Shown: positions 52,456 to 62,316, counted from the stretch's first letter. The stretch: 64,000 nt of DNA from Rhizobium sp. FKL33 (GCF_005222915.1 NZ_STFX01000001.1:1-64000); one strand, 5' to 3'. Made by a program: numbers and translations. Notes: generated by a model from the letters alone, not told the origin.

Positions 52456-53990
52456 TAGGCGGCCTTCATCTTCAGCTTGGTAAGGGCTTCACCCAGAACA
52501 ACGCGGCCACCGACGCGGCGACGGGTGAGGATCTTCACAAGGCCGTTGCCGTAGCCAACCTTGTAATCGGTGTCGAATTCGAAATCGACGCGATCGGCGA
52601 TGGTGTAGCCCGATGCAAAGTCACCGAAGAGGATCGGCGTTGCGCCGGCCGCGACGTTCGGCATGTCCTTGGCCTCGATGATAGGACGGCCGAGAAGGGT
52701 CGGCGGCTGGCCTGCGGCGAGCGACTGCTGCCACAGGTAAGAGCCGTCTGCGTCCTTCAGCTTGCGAATGCGCGCCATCGTGGCGAGGTTCATCATCCAG
52801 ACGCCGGAAGAGGCGTAGGGCGTCGAGAGGCTGTAGAAGAGATCAATCAGTTCATCGGCGGTGATTGCGGTCGTGCTCGCCGTGGTGACGCCGGCCGCAA
52901 CGTCGGCGGACGTGAGAATGCCTTCGGCCTGCGTGGTGCCGTTGCCGTTGATGAACCAAGCGCCTTCCTTCTGGCCGTAGCGCTTGGCGAGGTAGTCGCG
53001 AAGGAAGCCTTCGAGGTTCACGACGCTGTCTTCGAGCATGGTGCGCGAGACAGGAACGATCACCGACATTTCGAACGGCTTCAGGTCGATGCTGTCGAAG
53101 GTCGGCTCGCTTTCCGGGCGCGCGCTGGTTTCGGTGACTTCACCGACGGTCACGTCGTTGACGAGACGCGGCCATTCCAGAAGCGAGCCGTTCATGCGGG
53201 TGACGTTCGCCACGCTGCGAACCGGCGAGAACTGCATGAGCCTCTGGATAATGGTGGCGCGGAATTCATCGGGAATCAGAACGCCGCCCGTCGAGGTGGT
53301 CAGGGCCTTTTCTTCCCTGCGGCCGGTGCGGAGGAAGTCGAAGAAGGCTTTCTTCTCTTCGCCGTTTTCGTTTTCGCCGGCCGGCTGATTGTTGTTCGCG
53401 CCGCGAAGGCGGTTCGACTTGGCTTCGACGGCGTCGAGGCGCGCCTTCACGGCCTTAAATTCTTCGGCGCTAACAACCGGATCGCTTTTGGTTTCCGGTT
53501 CGTTCTTCATTTCTTCGGTGTGCATTTTGAGTTCCTCAATTACAGATTTAACGACGGTGACGCGCGCGCCGGGATGAACCGGACGGCGGCACAGGCTGAT
53601 TTCGTTGACGGTGATTGACTTGAAGACGCGGCCACCTTCGGGACGCTCTTCGAAGCCGTTGTGTCGGAAGCCGATCGACAAGCCTGTGATGGTGCCGAGC
53701 TTCAAGGCGCGGTGTGCATCACGGGCGGGTTTGACGCCTTCCAGAAACAAGCGGCCTTTGACTTCAAGCCCCTTGTCGGTCTCGGCGAAGGATTCCCAAA
53801 CGCCGATTGCTCCTTTGCCTTGCTCATGTTCCATGAGCATGGGCATGGTGTTGGCATAGCCGAAGGCTCCCTTTTCGATCACGTCGCCGACGCTGTCAGG
53901 CGCGCCGAACGGCCAAGCAAGGCCGGTCACGGTGCCGGCGTCGTCGATAGAGATCTCGGCTTTGATTTCGAGGTTTTCGGTGTCGCTCAT
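52455..53990 (-). CDS. Prohead protease fused to HK97 major capsid protein
   Basis: 511 residues. Residues 1-150 are an HK97 protease: H55 (MEHEQG) and S104 (GLSIGF) are the likely catalytic pair, with SLCRRPVHPGARV near 132. A coiled delta-like linker follows (AEEFKAVKARLDAVEAK), then from about 230 an HK97-fold capsid: TSTGGVLIPDEF, MLEDSVVNLEGFLRDYLA, GNGTTQAEGIL, and LGRPIIEAKDMP. A single chain would yield protease, scaffold and capsid after self-cleavage, probably near 225-232. Confidence 0.9.
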   Translation of the reverse strand: MSDTENLEIKAEISIDDAGTVTGLAWPFGAPDSVGDVIEKGAFGYANTMPMLMEHEQGKGAIGVWESFAETDKGLEVKGRLFLEGVKPARDAHRALKLGTITGLSIGFRHNGFEERPEGGRVFKSITVNEISLCRRPVHPGARVTVVKSVIEELKMHTEEMKNEPETKSDPVVSAEEFKAVKARLDAVEAKSNRLRGANNNQPAGENENGEEKKAFFDFLRTGRREEKALTTSTGGVLIPDEFRATIIQRLMQFSPVRSVANVTRMNGSLLEWPRLVNDVTVGEVTETSARPESEPTFDSIDLKPFEMSVIVPVSRTMLEDSVVNLEGFLRDYLAKRYGQKEGAWFINGNGTTQAEGILTSADVAAGVTTASTTAITADELIDLFYSLSTPYASSGVWMMNLATMARIRKLKDADGSYLWQQSLAAGQPPTLLGRPIIEAKDMPNVAAGATPILFGDFASGYTIADRVDFEFDTDYKVGYGNGLVKILTRRRVGGRVVLGEALTKLKMKAA

Positions 53991-54325
53991 GCTGCTGCCT
54001 CATTGTCCAACGGTTGGACAGGTGCGGCCGGCGAGCCGTTCCAGCGCGCATCGAGGATATCGAGCGCAAGCGGGACGATCTCGGCGAAGGGGCGATCATT
54101 CACATAGGTCTCGACAAGAGTGTGCGCCTTCTCAGGCGAAACGCAGCCGCCGATCAATCCGAGCCGGATGATCTGCGTCATGTCGGAAACGTAGAACAAC
54201 GAATTGACCATGCGGAGATAGAGCGCGCCGACGCCGACGCCGGTCAGTCGCTCAAGTTCGGTGGTCGTGGTGTCGGTGAGTGCGAAGGTATAGGTCGCGT
54301 CACCGAAAAAGGCGGTGTGCTTCAT
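53987..54325 (-). CDS. GTA gp10-like tail-assembly protein
   Basis: 112 residues from ATG 54325: FGDATYTFALTDTTTTELERL, then GVGALYLRM, IIRLGLIGGCVSPEKAHTLV and VPLALDILDARWNG. The pattern fits the gene-transfer-agent gp10/DUF3356-like chaperones. ATGA overlaps at both ends. Its place between portal and capsid is odd, because such genes usually lie beside the tail tube. Confidence 0.65.
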   Translation of the reverse strand: MKHTAFFGDATYTFALTDTTTTELERLTGVGVGALYLRMVNSLFYVSDMTQIIRLGLIGGCVSPEKAHTLVETYVNDRPFAEIVPLALDILDARWNGSPAAPVQPLDNEAAA

Positions 54326-54612
54326 TCGGGGCGCTTTCCAACGATGCCGCCGGCCGCGTAGCTCTTCACTTTTGACGCAAGCATTTCGGCGTTCGTCCAA
54401 ACCGCCTTGCCATGGAAGCCGGCTTCCATGTCGGCTCCCTCGCGGGCGCGAATTTGGACGCATCCAGCCATGTCGTCGCCGAGAAACTCGCCAACAACTT
54501 CGTGAATTGCCTTGGCAAGGGCAGGCTTGAACTTCTCATCGAGTTCGCGTTCGAACTTGTCGATCCAACTGTTGAGATCGACGATTAGGCCGGCCGGAAG
54601 ATTGTCATTCAT
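54322..54612 (-). CDS. Small protein between portal and gp10-like gene
   Basis: 96 residues from ATG 54612: DNLPAGLIVDLNSWIDKFER, then ELDEKFKPALAKAIHEVVGEFL and ASKVKSYAAGGIVGKRPE. Helical and acidic with a glycine-rich tail. ATGA overlaps with portal and with the next gene. Possibly scaffold- or adaptor-like by place; no family recognised. Confidence 0.65.
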   Translation of the reverse strand: MNDNLPAGLIVDLNSWIDKFERELDEKFKPALAKAIHEVVGEFLGDDMAGCVQIRAREGADMEAGFHGKAVWTNAEMLASKVKSYAAGGIVGKRPE

Positions 54613-55829
54613 TGGGACTCGTCCTTTTGTTCGGGATTGGCCGGCGAGGGCGCGGCCGGCGTCGTGGTAATGTGCGGATTGGCGAGGCTGTCGCCTTCGG
54701 GGTGCGCCGGCATGTTCAACATGCTGCGGACTTCGTTGCCGGTGGGCGCGCCCATGCTGCGATACTGTCCGAGCGCCGTGGCCTTCGTGGCGAAGTCGGC
54801 GGTGAGAAGGTCGTCGGGGATGAATTCGATATAGAGGCGTTCGCGCTCTTCGGGCGTGAGAAGGCAACGCGCATAGGCCCAAGCCCATGCCGTAAGCCAC
54901 GGCTCAAGGGTCATGGTGTAGAACTGGCGCGCCATTTCTTCGGTATTCGACCATGTCCCGCGCGTGAGTTCAAAAAGCATGGTTGGCGGGATACCGAAGG
55001 CGCGGGCAACTTCGCGGATCTGCTCAAGGCGGTTCTCGGCGAACTGCGCATCGGCGAAGGTGTTCGCCAACTGTTGCGCCGTCATCTTCTCGTCGAGGAT
55101 GGCGACGCCGTTCGCGTTATCGCCGGAGTGCTGTTCGTGCCATGCGCTCATGAAGTTGCGCTTGCCTTCCGGTGTCATGAACTTGTCGGTCATGACCACG
55201 ACGGACGGCCGGCCGCCGTTGGCGTAATAAGTGGCGAGGTGCTTCTCGGCTGAGATAGCCAGGGCGATCGCTTCACGGCGAAGCTTGATCGGCGACACGC
55301 CGCCGATCGGCTGAATATGCAGAATGTCGGGATACTCGAAACGGACTTGGCCGCGCTCTTCCGAGACGATGTAGAAAGGCGTTCCGTCGTCTTCCTGTTT
55401 AAATTGGACCTTGGCCGGGTCGACGCGAAGCAGTTCGAGCGGCCGGTCGTCGCTGGCGCGGTTGACCACGGCGTAACCGTTGCCATGAAGCAGGGCGTCG
55501 ATTGTGAGATCGACGCGAAGCTGAGCGGCGCTTGTCCAGCCGTTCGCCTCGCCGTGAATGAGCTTGAAGGCCGGGTGCTGGCGTTCGGTCTCTTTCGTGC
55601 CGGTCTTGTAGAGTTTGGCAGGAAGATCGCCGATCTTTCCAGAGATCAATTTGACGGCGTGAGCAACGGCCGGAACTTTCATGGCGCTCGCGACGGTGAC
55701 GCGAACATTAGAGACGGTCGGAATGACGTTGAAAATATCGAATGCTTCGGGGTCCGTCAGGGTGACGGCCTTTTTCACTTCGGCGTTTCGGCCGAAGAGG
55801 TTTCCGATATTGAGGAATGAAGACGCCAT
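54609..55829 (-). CDS. Phage portal protein (HK97 type)
   Basis: 406 residues from ATG 55829; TTG 55838 is in frame but too near AGG. AVAHAVKLISGKIGDLPAKLY, IDALLHGNGYAVVNR, LHIQPIGGVSP, IREVARAFGIPPTMLF and FTRGTWSNTEEMARQF-like ending are family signatures. It forms the ring through which DNA enters the head. First gene of the leftward block, 97 bases from the integrase stop. Confidence 0.93.
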   Translation of the reverse strand: MASSFLNIGNLFGRNAEVKKAVTLTDPEAFDIFNVIPTVSNVRVTVASAMKVPAVAHAVKLISGKIGDLPAKLYKTGTKETERQHPAFKLIHGEANGWTSAAQLRVDLTIDALLHGNGYAVVNRASDDRPLELLRVDPAKVQFKQEDDGTPFYIVSEERGQVRFEYPDILHIQPIGGVSPIKLRREAIALAISAEKHLATYYANGGRPSVVVMTDKFMTPEGKRNFMSAWHEQHSGDNANGVAILDEKMTAQQLANTFADAQFAENRLEQIREVARAFGIPPTMLFELTRGTWSNTEEMARQFYTMTLEPWLTAWAWAYARCLLTPEERERLYIEFIPDDLLTADFATKATALGQYRSMGAPTGNEVRSMLNMPAHPEGDSLANPHITTTPAAPSPANPEQKDESQ

Positions 55830-55926
55830 ATTTGCCAAGCCTGTTTAACAAATTGGCAATATTGTCCCATGGGTGATTCGAGGCGGTCAAGACCGAAAAT
55901 GAAATAATTCCTATATTGAGAGGAAT

Positions 55927-57516
55927 TTATTCAGGTGCGGCGTTCGCGGTGATGATGTCGCGCACCTTGTCCATTTCTTCGGCAAGGCCCAAGAGCTTCA
56001 AGTCGCTGCCGCCGTAGTCGTCGGCCGAAGATCCTGAAGAGCGGCCGGTGATGTAGAGCGCCGCCTTGTGACTTACGCCGGAGAAGAGGGCGTCTTCGAA
56101 CAGGTGTCGAAAGCCATGGTTCGGCGGTGGCATGTCATCGCGGTTCGGGAAGACCTTCTCATGAATCCATTCGCGGATGCGCTGATCTTCATTCTTGCCG
56201 CCGGGGAAGAGCCGGCCGGCGGGTTGAGCCTTCACCCACTCGATAAAGCCTTCCTTGATCAGGCCGTTATGAACCGGAACCTTGCGCGCCTTGTGCGTCT
56301 TCGTGGTGCGACCGTCGCCGACGCGAATGTGAATGAACCAATGGCCCTCAACTTCGATGATATCGGCCTTCTCAAGCGGCGTGATCTCGTTCACGCGCGC
56401 GCCAGTGTGCGCGATAATCCACGGTATCCAGCGGAAGCTTGACCGGGTCGCGGTTCGCGCGAATTCGAGTAGGTGCCGCGCTTCCTTGAGGCTGTATGTC
56501 CGGTCGGCGCTGTCCTGTCTCTCGACGACGGGCAAGTCGAGGAATTGCAGCGGAAGGCCGGCCGGGAATAGCTCGCCCTTGTGCTGTTTGTGCGCCCATG
56601 AAAGCACTGTGCGGATAGCGGTGATTTTGTCGTGGATGGTCTTACGGGATAGCTTGCCGGCCGTGAGCATGTCGTCGCGCCATGCCTCGCCCTGTGCGAG
56701 CGTCACTGTCGCAACTTCCTTGCTGCCCCTGTGTATCTCAAACTCTTCGATGGCCTTGCGGTATTTGGTCAGGGTTGCCGGTGCCTTTTCGCGGCTGCGT
56801 AAGCCGAGCGCGGTGATGCGTTCCTGTTCCTTGATCACGCCTTCGAAGGTCAGGGCCGGGCGCTTCGTAGATGATGGCGCGACGATCGGCGGCAACGGCT
56901 CCGGGGCGGGCTGAAGTAGCTCCGGGGTTCTGGCGTCGGGCGGATAGACTTCGCCCTTGTCGCGGCTCTGTGAGACGGCCAAGGCGTCGAGGCGGACGTT
57001 CGCCAGCACCTTGAGAAGTTCGGCGCGCTTCGTCGGCGTCGAGGCGTCCGCCAAGCCGCGCGCGATGAGGTCTTCGGCTGCATAGCCGATGAGGGCTTCG
57101 GCCTCTTCGTCTGTGACGATGCCGGCCGCGACTAGCCGGAGCTTGTCGCTGTAGATGCGATCTTGATTGCGGAGCGTCTGGCGCGGCCCAATGGCGCGCT
57201 CCATGAGATCGAATTCCAGTTCGGTCGCAAAAGTCGCTTTGGCTGCGCTCGATACGGTCGGCCGTGATGCTTCATAGTGTTTGCGGGCAAGCGATAGCTG
57301 GCGATCAAAATCGGCGAGGATGGGCCGGGACCGCTTCAAGGCTTCACGCGGATCAGCGCCGAGATATTCTTCGAGCGCGCTGCAGGGCGGCGTTCCATCC
57401 TTTTTCAAGACGAAGGGGCGAAGTTCTACCGGGACGATGATTCGTGCGCGGTATTGGCCTCGATTGAAATCGATGTGCCTGCCTAACTTCTGTCGATCCG
57501 GTTTCATGTCCTGCAA
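55927..57516 (-). CDS. Tyrosine recombinase (integrase) of element B
   Basis: 529 residues with start 85 bases from attR. The N-terminal arm (GRHIDFNRGQYRARI) and a long central part precede the catalytic domain: R374 (HTGARVNEI), H467 and R470 (NHGFRHLF) and Y501 (SSADDYGG). The usual second His appears as Arg in ITGRSSG. The long N-terminal region of DUF6538-like kind is seen in alphaproteobacterial integrases. It points away from the tRNA. It should catalyse integration at the 3' end of tRNA-Pro. Confidence 0.93.
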   Translation of the reverse strand: MQDMKPDRQKLGRHIDFNRGQYRARIIVPVELRPFVLKKDGTPPCSALEEYLGADPREALKRSRPILADFDRQLSLARKHYEASRPTVSSAAKATFATELEFDLMERAIGPRQTLRNQDRIYSDKLRLVAAGIVTDEEAEALIGYAAEDLIARGLADASTPTKRAELLKVLANVRLDALAVSQSRDKGEVYPPDARTPELLQPAPEPLPPIVAPSSTKRPALTFEGVIKEQERITALGLRSREKAPATLTKYRKAIEEFEIHRGSKEVATVTLAQGEAWRDDMLTAGKLSRKTIHDKITAIRTVLSWAHKQHKGELFPAGLPLQFLDLPVVERQDSADRTYSLKEARHLLEFARTATRSSFRWIPWIIAHTGARVNEITPLEKADIIEVEGHWFIHIRVGDGRTTKTHKARKVPVHNGLIKEGFIEWVKAQPAGRLFPGGKNEDQRIREWIHEKVFPNRDDMPPPNHGFRHLFEDALFSGVSHKAALYITGRSSGSSADDYGGSDLKLLGLAEEMDKVRDIITANAAPE

Positions 57517-57603
57517 CGCCTGTTTTGTGGCAATCTTTGTAGCAGGTTTTGAAGCGAAACGTCGAGATTTGCAAGGCTTCCCGAGATCCTCAGGCTGTTC
57601 AAA

Positions 57604-57680
<77 letters not shown>

Positions 57681-57790
57681 ATCGTCTGAACGCGCTCCGA
57701 TTACACGCTTGGCGGGGTCGCCGCAACAGCAAAATGTCGGAAATCCGCGTGGATGAACAAGGGCTGCGGCGAAGCCCTTGTTTGCGGCGG

Positions 57791-58267
57791 TCAGGGCGCG
57801 GCGGCTTTGGCGATTGCAGGGCTCGCCACCGTGTCGCCCACGGCTATCCCGAGCTTGGCCGCCAGCCCGCCGTTGATTTCGAGCACGAATCTCACCGGCG
57901 CATGCGAATCGATGATGTCGTCGGAGAGCGGCGTCGTCTCGGCGCGGATATGGCGGATCAGGCCCGACCCGTCGATGAACAGCATGTCGAGCGGGATATA
58001 GGTGTTGCGCATCCACATATAGACGGGGCGCGTTTCGCCGAAATCGAACAGCATGCCGCGATCCTGCGCCATGCTCTTGCGGTCCATCAGGCCGATGCGG
58101 CGTTCCTCCTCGGTGGCGGCCACTTCGACCGTGAAGGTCGCGGAGCCGCCCGAAGCCCTGGCGATCGTCAGCGTCTCGCGATTCGGCAGTTCGGTCGCCA
58201 GTGCGGCGAGGGGACACAAAAAAAGCGCCAGGACGGCGCTTTTCAGGAGAGTTCTGCGGAGGATCAC
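57791..58267 (-). CDS. DUF192 family exported protein
   Basis: 158 residues with a signal peptide (RTLLKSAVLALFLCPLAALA). Signatures: EVAATEEERRIGLMDRKSM, MLFDFG, VYMWMRNTYIPLDMLFID and FVLEINGGLAAKLGI. Role unknown. It starts one base after the cold-shock gene stop, so both are made together. Confidence 0.92.
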   Translation of the reverse strand: MILRRTLLKSAVLALFLCPLAALATELPNRETLTIARASGGSATFTVEVAATEEERRIGLMDRKSMAQDRGMLFDFGETRPVYMWMRNTYIPLDMLFIDGSGLIRHIRAETTPLSDDIIDSHAPVRFVLEINGGLAAKLGIAVGDTVASPAIAKAAAP

Positions 58268-58268
58268 G

Positions 58269-58847
58269 TCAATGCGCCCGGTTGATCGGGGTCGCGACGT
58301 CGGGATGGATCTCGGCGGCCATCAGGCCCTTGTCGCCGTCGCCGAAGCGCACCAAGACGGTCTGGCCCGGGCGAAGCTCGGTGATGCCGTAGCGGCGCAG
58401 CGTTTCCATATGCACGAAAATGTCTTCGGTGCCTTCACCGCGGGTCAGGAAGCCGAAACCCTTGGTGCGGTTGAACCACTTGACGATGACACGCTCGAGC
58501 CCGCTCGACGGCGTCACCTGCACATGGGTGCGCACCGGCGGCAGCTGCGACGGATGCACGGCGGTGGAGGTGTCCATCGACAGGATCCGGAAGGCCTGGA
58601 AGCCGCGGTCGCGTCGCTGGATCAGCGCCACCACGCGGGTGCCTTCGAGGATTGTCTGGTAACCGTCGCGCCTCAGGCAGGTCACATGCAAGAGCACGTC
58701 GCCAGAGCCGTTGTCCGGCACGATGAAGCCGAAACCCTTGGCGACGTCGAACCATTTGATCACGCCCGTGATCTCGATGAGATCGACGGGATCCGAGGCC
58801 ATCTCCTCAAATATGGAGATATTCTTGGAAGAAATCCTATCCGCCAT
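58269..58847 (-). CDS. Two-domain cold-shock protein
   Basis: 192 residues with two cold-shock domains. First: GVIKWFDVAKGFGFIVPDNG with DVLLHVTCLR (about 28-95). Second: IVKWFNRTKGFGFLTRGEG with DIFVHMETLRR (about 119-185). RNP-like motifs KGFGFI/L and VxLH / VFVH are kept in both. Double-CSD proteins are typical of alphaproteobacteria and bind RNA. It is the front gene of a pair with DUF192. Confidence 0.92.
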   Translation of the reverse strand: MADRISSKNISIFEEMASDPVDLIEITGVIKWFDVAKGFGFIVPDNGSGDVLLHVTCLRRDGYQTILEGTRVVALIQRRDRGFQAFRILSMDTSTAVHPSQLPPVRTHVQVTPSSGLERVIVKWFNRTKGFGFLTRGEGTEDIFVHMETLRRYGITELRPGQTVLVRFGDGDKGLMAAEIHPDVATPINRAH

Positions 58848-59037
58848 CCTGCCTTGCCCCTCTACGCGTCACATGCTCGGTTAACTGATTCTTCATTTCA
58901 AAGATTAACATCCCGAAATGATACATATGCAAGTCCTGGGTGTTGCATTCCCGGACGTTTTCCTGCCAGAAATGCCTTGCCTCAAGCTGGTCTTTTGGCC
59001 AGAACTGGCGCCAATTGTTCGCTGATGAGGAAATCCA

Positions 59038-59478
59038 ATGCGTTATCTCCACACCATGGTTCGCGTCAAAGATCTCGACGCTTCGCTCGATTTCTATTGC
59101 GGCAAGTTCGGCCTTCAGGAGGTCCGCCGCATGGACAATGAAGCGGGTCGCTTCACGCTGGTTTTCCTGGCGGCGTCCGAGGATGTCGAGGCCGGCAAGG
59201 CGCATTCCGCGCCGCTGCTCGAACTCACCTATAACTGGGATACGGAAGATTACACCGGCGGCCGCAATTTCGGTCACCTCGCTTATGAAGTCGACGACAT
59301 CTACGCGCTCTGCGCCTCGCTGCAGGAGAAGGGCGTGGTGATCAACCGTCCGCCGCGCGACGGCCGCATGGCCTTCGTCCGCTCGCCCGACGGCATCTCC
59401 ATCGAGATCCTGCAGAAGGGCGGGGCGCTCGCGCCGGCCGAACCCTGGCTCTCCATGCCCAATACCGGCGTCTGGTAA
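59038..59478 (+). CDS. gloA: Lactoylglutathione lyase (glyoxalase I)
   Basis: 146 residues with GATGAGGAA just before ATG 59038. Metal ligands H5, E62, H80 and E123 are in place, in [25 protein letters not shown] and SIEILQKG. It turns the methylglyoxal-glutathione adduct into lactoylglutathione. Full length for the Ni/Co-type bacterial enzyme. Stand-alone gene. Confidence 0.95.
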   Translation: MRYLHTMVRVKDLDASLDFYCGKFGLQEVRRMDNEAGRFTLVFLAASEDVEAGKAHSAPLLELTYNWDTEDYTGGRNFGHLAYEVDDIYALCASLQEKGVVINRPPRDGRMAFVRSPDGISIEILQKGGALAPAEPWLSMPNTGVW

Positions 59479-59722
59479 CCTTTTCTTCACCAAGCCCGCC
59501 TATCCACGGGGTGGCTGTCGTTCGCCGAGGCAAAGCGCCGGAACACTGTTCTGGCGCAAGTTTCACGGGGCATAACGGGGTCGGTGCGACGCCTTACGGT
59601 GGGCTTTGTCGTGCGATCACGCATATGTGACGTCAGTTTACAATGCGCGATGAGTGCTTTAACACTTACGCAAGAACGAGAACAGGCCTGGCGGGGATGG
59701 ATAGTTGGGATTGAACCGGATC

Positions 59723-60979
59723 ATGTCGTTCGTATCGAAGCCAGCAATCCGGCTCGCTATTCTGCTCGCCTCCGTCGCCTGCGTCAGCTCCTGCATGTCC
59801 TCGCCCGGCATGGAGCTCGCCTCCATCCAGACCAATGACGCGCCCCGCGCCGCCGCCGCACAGAAGAGCGCCGCTTCCACGCCCTCCGACGCCTCCAAGA
59901 TCGCCAGCCAGGCTTACGCCGACATCCAGTCGATGAGCGCGCGGGACGCCTCCGTGGTGCCGCAATCCTGGAGCGAGGAAGAAAGCAACGGCGAGCCGCT
60001 GCAGCCCAATGTGGCCGCCGCGCAGAACAGCATTTTCTCGACCCGCTCGGCCCAGCCCCAGAACGGCCAGCCCGCCGGCGTCAACGCCGCGCAGAACAGC
60101 ATCTATGCCGGCGCGGTTGCACAGTCGCGCGACATGGGCGCGATCCCGCTGCCGAACGCCGACATCGCCAGCGAGGCGCAGGATCTCGCGCTCGCCGGTC
60201 TGCCCATTCCCGAAGAACTCGCCAGCGCCGATCCGGCCCAGGCCCAGGGCCAGCAGGCCGCGGCGATGCCATCCTATCAGACGGCGCTTGCCGACACCGA
60301 AGCCGAAGAAAAGCCCAAGCCCGCCCCGCGCAGCCGCCGGGTGAAGTCGCTCGCCGATTTCTTCCGCTCTTCGATCGACGAGGACGAGACGGAAAACACC
60401 AAGACGGCCTCGTTCAACCGTTCACGCTTCGGCGAGTCGTCACGCAAGCTGAGCACATCCTCCATTCCCAATATGCGCACCGCCGGCCTCGGCGGCGAGG
60501 ATCTGCCCGGCGTCAACGCCATGATGCCGACCGCCCGCGCTCCTGAGGGCATCGACGAAGACGACCGGCCGGCCGGCCTGATGAAGCTCGCCTCGCTTTC
60601 TGGCATGGCGCGGCTGGGGCCGAACGGGCTGTGGACCCAGACCGACGAAGTGCAGGTTTCCTGTCTTCGTCCGCAGCTGGTCAGCATGCTGAAGATGGTC
60701 GAGCAACGCTATAACCGTCCCGTGGTCGTGACCTCCGGTTTCCGCGATCCCCGGCACAATCGCGTCGCCGGCGGCGCGCGGCATTCGCTGCACACGCTCT
60801 GCGCCGCCGCCGACATTCAGGTGGAAGGCGTCTCCAAATGGGAGCTCGCGGATTTCCTCCGCTCGATCCCCGGCCGCGGCGGCGTCGGCACCTATTGCCA
60901 TACGCAGTCCGTGCATGTGGATATCGGCAGCCAGCGCGACTGGAACTGGCGCTGTCGCCGCAGCTCGCGTCGCAGCTGA
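59723..60979 (+). CDS. Lipoprotein with M15-type peptidase domain (DUF882-like)
   Basis: 418 residues from ATG 59723; TTG 59705 or 59711 are possible starts. Lipoprotein signal with lipobox near SVACVSSC. The long middle is Ala/Pro/Glu-rich and has two copies of AAQNSI(F/Y). The last about 110 residues form a peptidase M15_3 domain: SGFRDPRHNRVAGGARHSLH, AAADIQVEG and SVHVDIG supply two His and one Asp as zinc ligands. It likely trims peptidoglycan cross-links from the periplasmic side, as in rhizobial relatives. Confidence 0.85.
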   Translation: MSFVSKPAIRLAILLASVACVSSCMSSPGMELASIQTNDAPRAAAAQKSAASTPSDASKIASQAYADIQSMSARDASVVPQSWSEEESNGEPLQPNVAAAQNSIFSTRSAQPQNGQPAGVNAAQNSIYAGAVAQSRDMGAIPLPNADIASEAQDLALAGLPIPEELASADPAQAQGQQAAAMPSYQTALADTEAEEKPKPAPRSRRVKSLADFFRSSIDEDETENTKTASFNRSRFGESSRKLSTSSIPNMRTAGLGGEDLPGVNAMMPTARAPEGIDEDDRPAGLMKLASLSGMARLGPNGLWTQTDEVQVSCLRPQLVSMLKMVEQRYNRPVVVTSGFRDPRHNRVAGGARHSLHTLCAAADIQVEGVSKWELADFLRSIPGRGGVGTYCHTQSVHVDIGSQRDWNWRCRRSSRRS

Positions 60980-61107
60980 TTCTGCTTTGAAAATCTGATC
61001 TCCCGCCCGCATGCGCCAATTCGGCCCATGGATTTTGAGCCCGCGAGACCTTATGTCCTCTGAAGCGGCGCACAGCCGTTCGCGCGGATTTGAGAAGGAG
61101 CAGCGTC

Positions 61108-62316
61108 ATGGCCCAATTCGACATCGCCGTCATCGGCGGGGGTCTCGCGGGATCGATCGCAGCGATCGCCTTTGCAGGGCAGGGCTTCAGCGTGGCGCTG
61201 ATCGCGCCGGGGGGCGGCGGCGACCAGCGAACCACGGCGCTGATGGACGATTCCATCCGTTTCATCGATTCGCTCGGCCTGTGGGACAGCGTCCGGCCGC
61301 ATGCGGCGGCGCTCAGCACCATGCGCATCATCGACGGCACCGACCGGCTGTTGCGCGCGCCCGTCGCCTCCTTCCGCTCGAGCGAGATCGGGCTGGACGC
61401 CTTTGGCTACAATATTCCCAACGCGCCCTTTCTCGACGTGCTCGCCGAGCGCATCGCCGCGACGCCGGAAATCACCCGAAAGGACACGGTGGTCGAGGCC
61501 TTCGATTTCGAGGGTGAGATCCTCAGGCTGACGCTGGCGAATGGCGAGATCATCGAAGCGAAGCTCGCCGTCGGCGCTGACGGCAAACAGTCGCCGACGC
61601 GCAAAGCCGCCGGCATCGGCGTCAAAACCATCGCCTATCCGCAAACGGCGCTGGTGGTGAATTTTTCCCACGACCTGCCGCATCAGAACATCTCCACCGA
61701 ATTCCACACCGAGACCGGCCCCTTCACCGCCGTGCCGCTCGGCGATCTGAGATCGAGCCTGGTCTGGGTTGTCAGGCCCGAACAGGCGACGGATCTGCTC
61801 GATATGACGGAGGAGGCGCTCAACCGCCGCATCGAGGAGAAGATGCAATCGTTGCTCGGCAAGATCCGCATCGAGGCCAAGCCGCAGGCCTGGCCGCTGT
61901 CGGCAATGACCGCCGAGCGTTTCGGAAAGGGCGCCGTGGTTCTCGCGGGCGAGGCCGGGCACGCTTTCCCGCCGATCGGCGCGCAGGGGCTCAATCTGTC
62001 GCTGCGCGATATCCGCGACGCCGTCGATCTCGCGGTCAAGGCGCGCGACGCCGGCCGGTCGCTTGCGATCGGCGAGGCCTATGACCGGGCGCGGCGTTTC
62101 GACGTGGTCAGCCGCACGGCGGGCGTCGATCTGCTCAACCGCTCGCTCTTGTCGAATTTTCTGCCGGTGCAGATGCTGCGCGCGGCCGGCATCCATCTTC
62201 TCACCAGCCTGCCGCCGCTCCGGCATTTCATGATGAACGAAGGCGTCTCGCCGGGCCGGGCCTTCAAGCGGCTGCCGGAACTCTTACGGGAAAAGGTCGG
62301 GCGGCAGCGCGCCTGA
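61108..62316 (+). CDS. UbiH/UbiF-family FAD monooxygenase
   Basis: 402 residues from ATG 61108 (AAGGAG upstream). FAD Rossmann motif VIGGGLAGS at the start; KLAVGADGKQSPTRK; and the second FAD motif LAGEAGHAFPPIGAQGLNLSLRD. It hydroxylates the ring in ubiquinone synthesis; which position (UbiH, UbiF, UbiL) cannot be told. The last 33 bases overlap the end of the AEC transporter on the other strand. Confidence 0.9.
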   Translation: MAQFDIAVIGGGLAGSIAAIAFAGQGFSVALIAPGGGGDQRTTALMDDSIRFIDSLGLWDSVRPHAAALSTMRIIDGTDRLLRAPVASFRSSEIGLDAFGYNIPNAPFLDVLAERIAATPEITRKDTVVEAFDFEGEILRLTLANGEIIEAKLAVGADGKQSPTRKAAGIGVKTIAYPQTALVVNFSHDLPHQNISTEFHTETGPFTAVPLGDLRSSLVWVVRPEQATDLLDMTEEALNRRIEEKMQSLLGKIRIEAKPQAWPLSAMTAERFGKGAVVLAGEAGHAFPPIGAQGLNLSLRDIRDAVDLAVKARDAGRSLAIGEAYDRARRFDVVSRTAGVDLLNRSLLSNFLPVQMLRAAGIHLLTSLPPLRHFMMNEGVSPGRAFKRLPELLREKVGRQRA

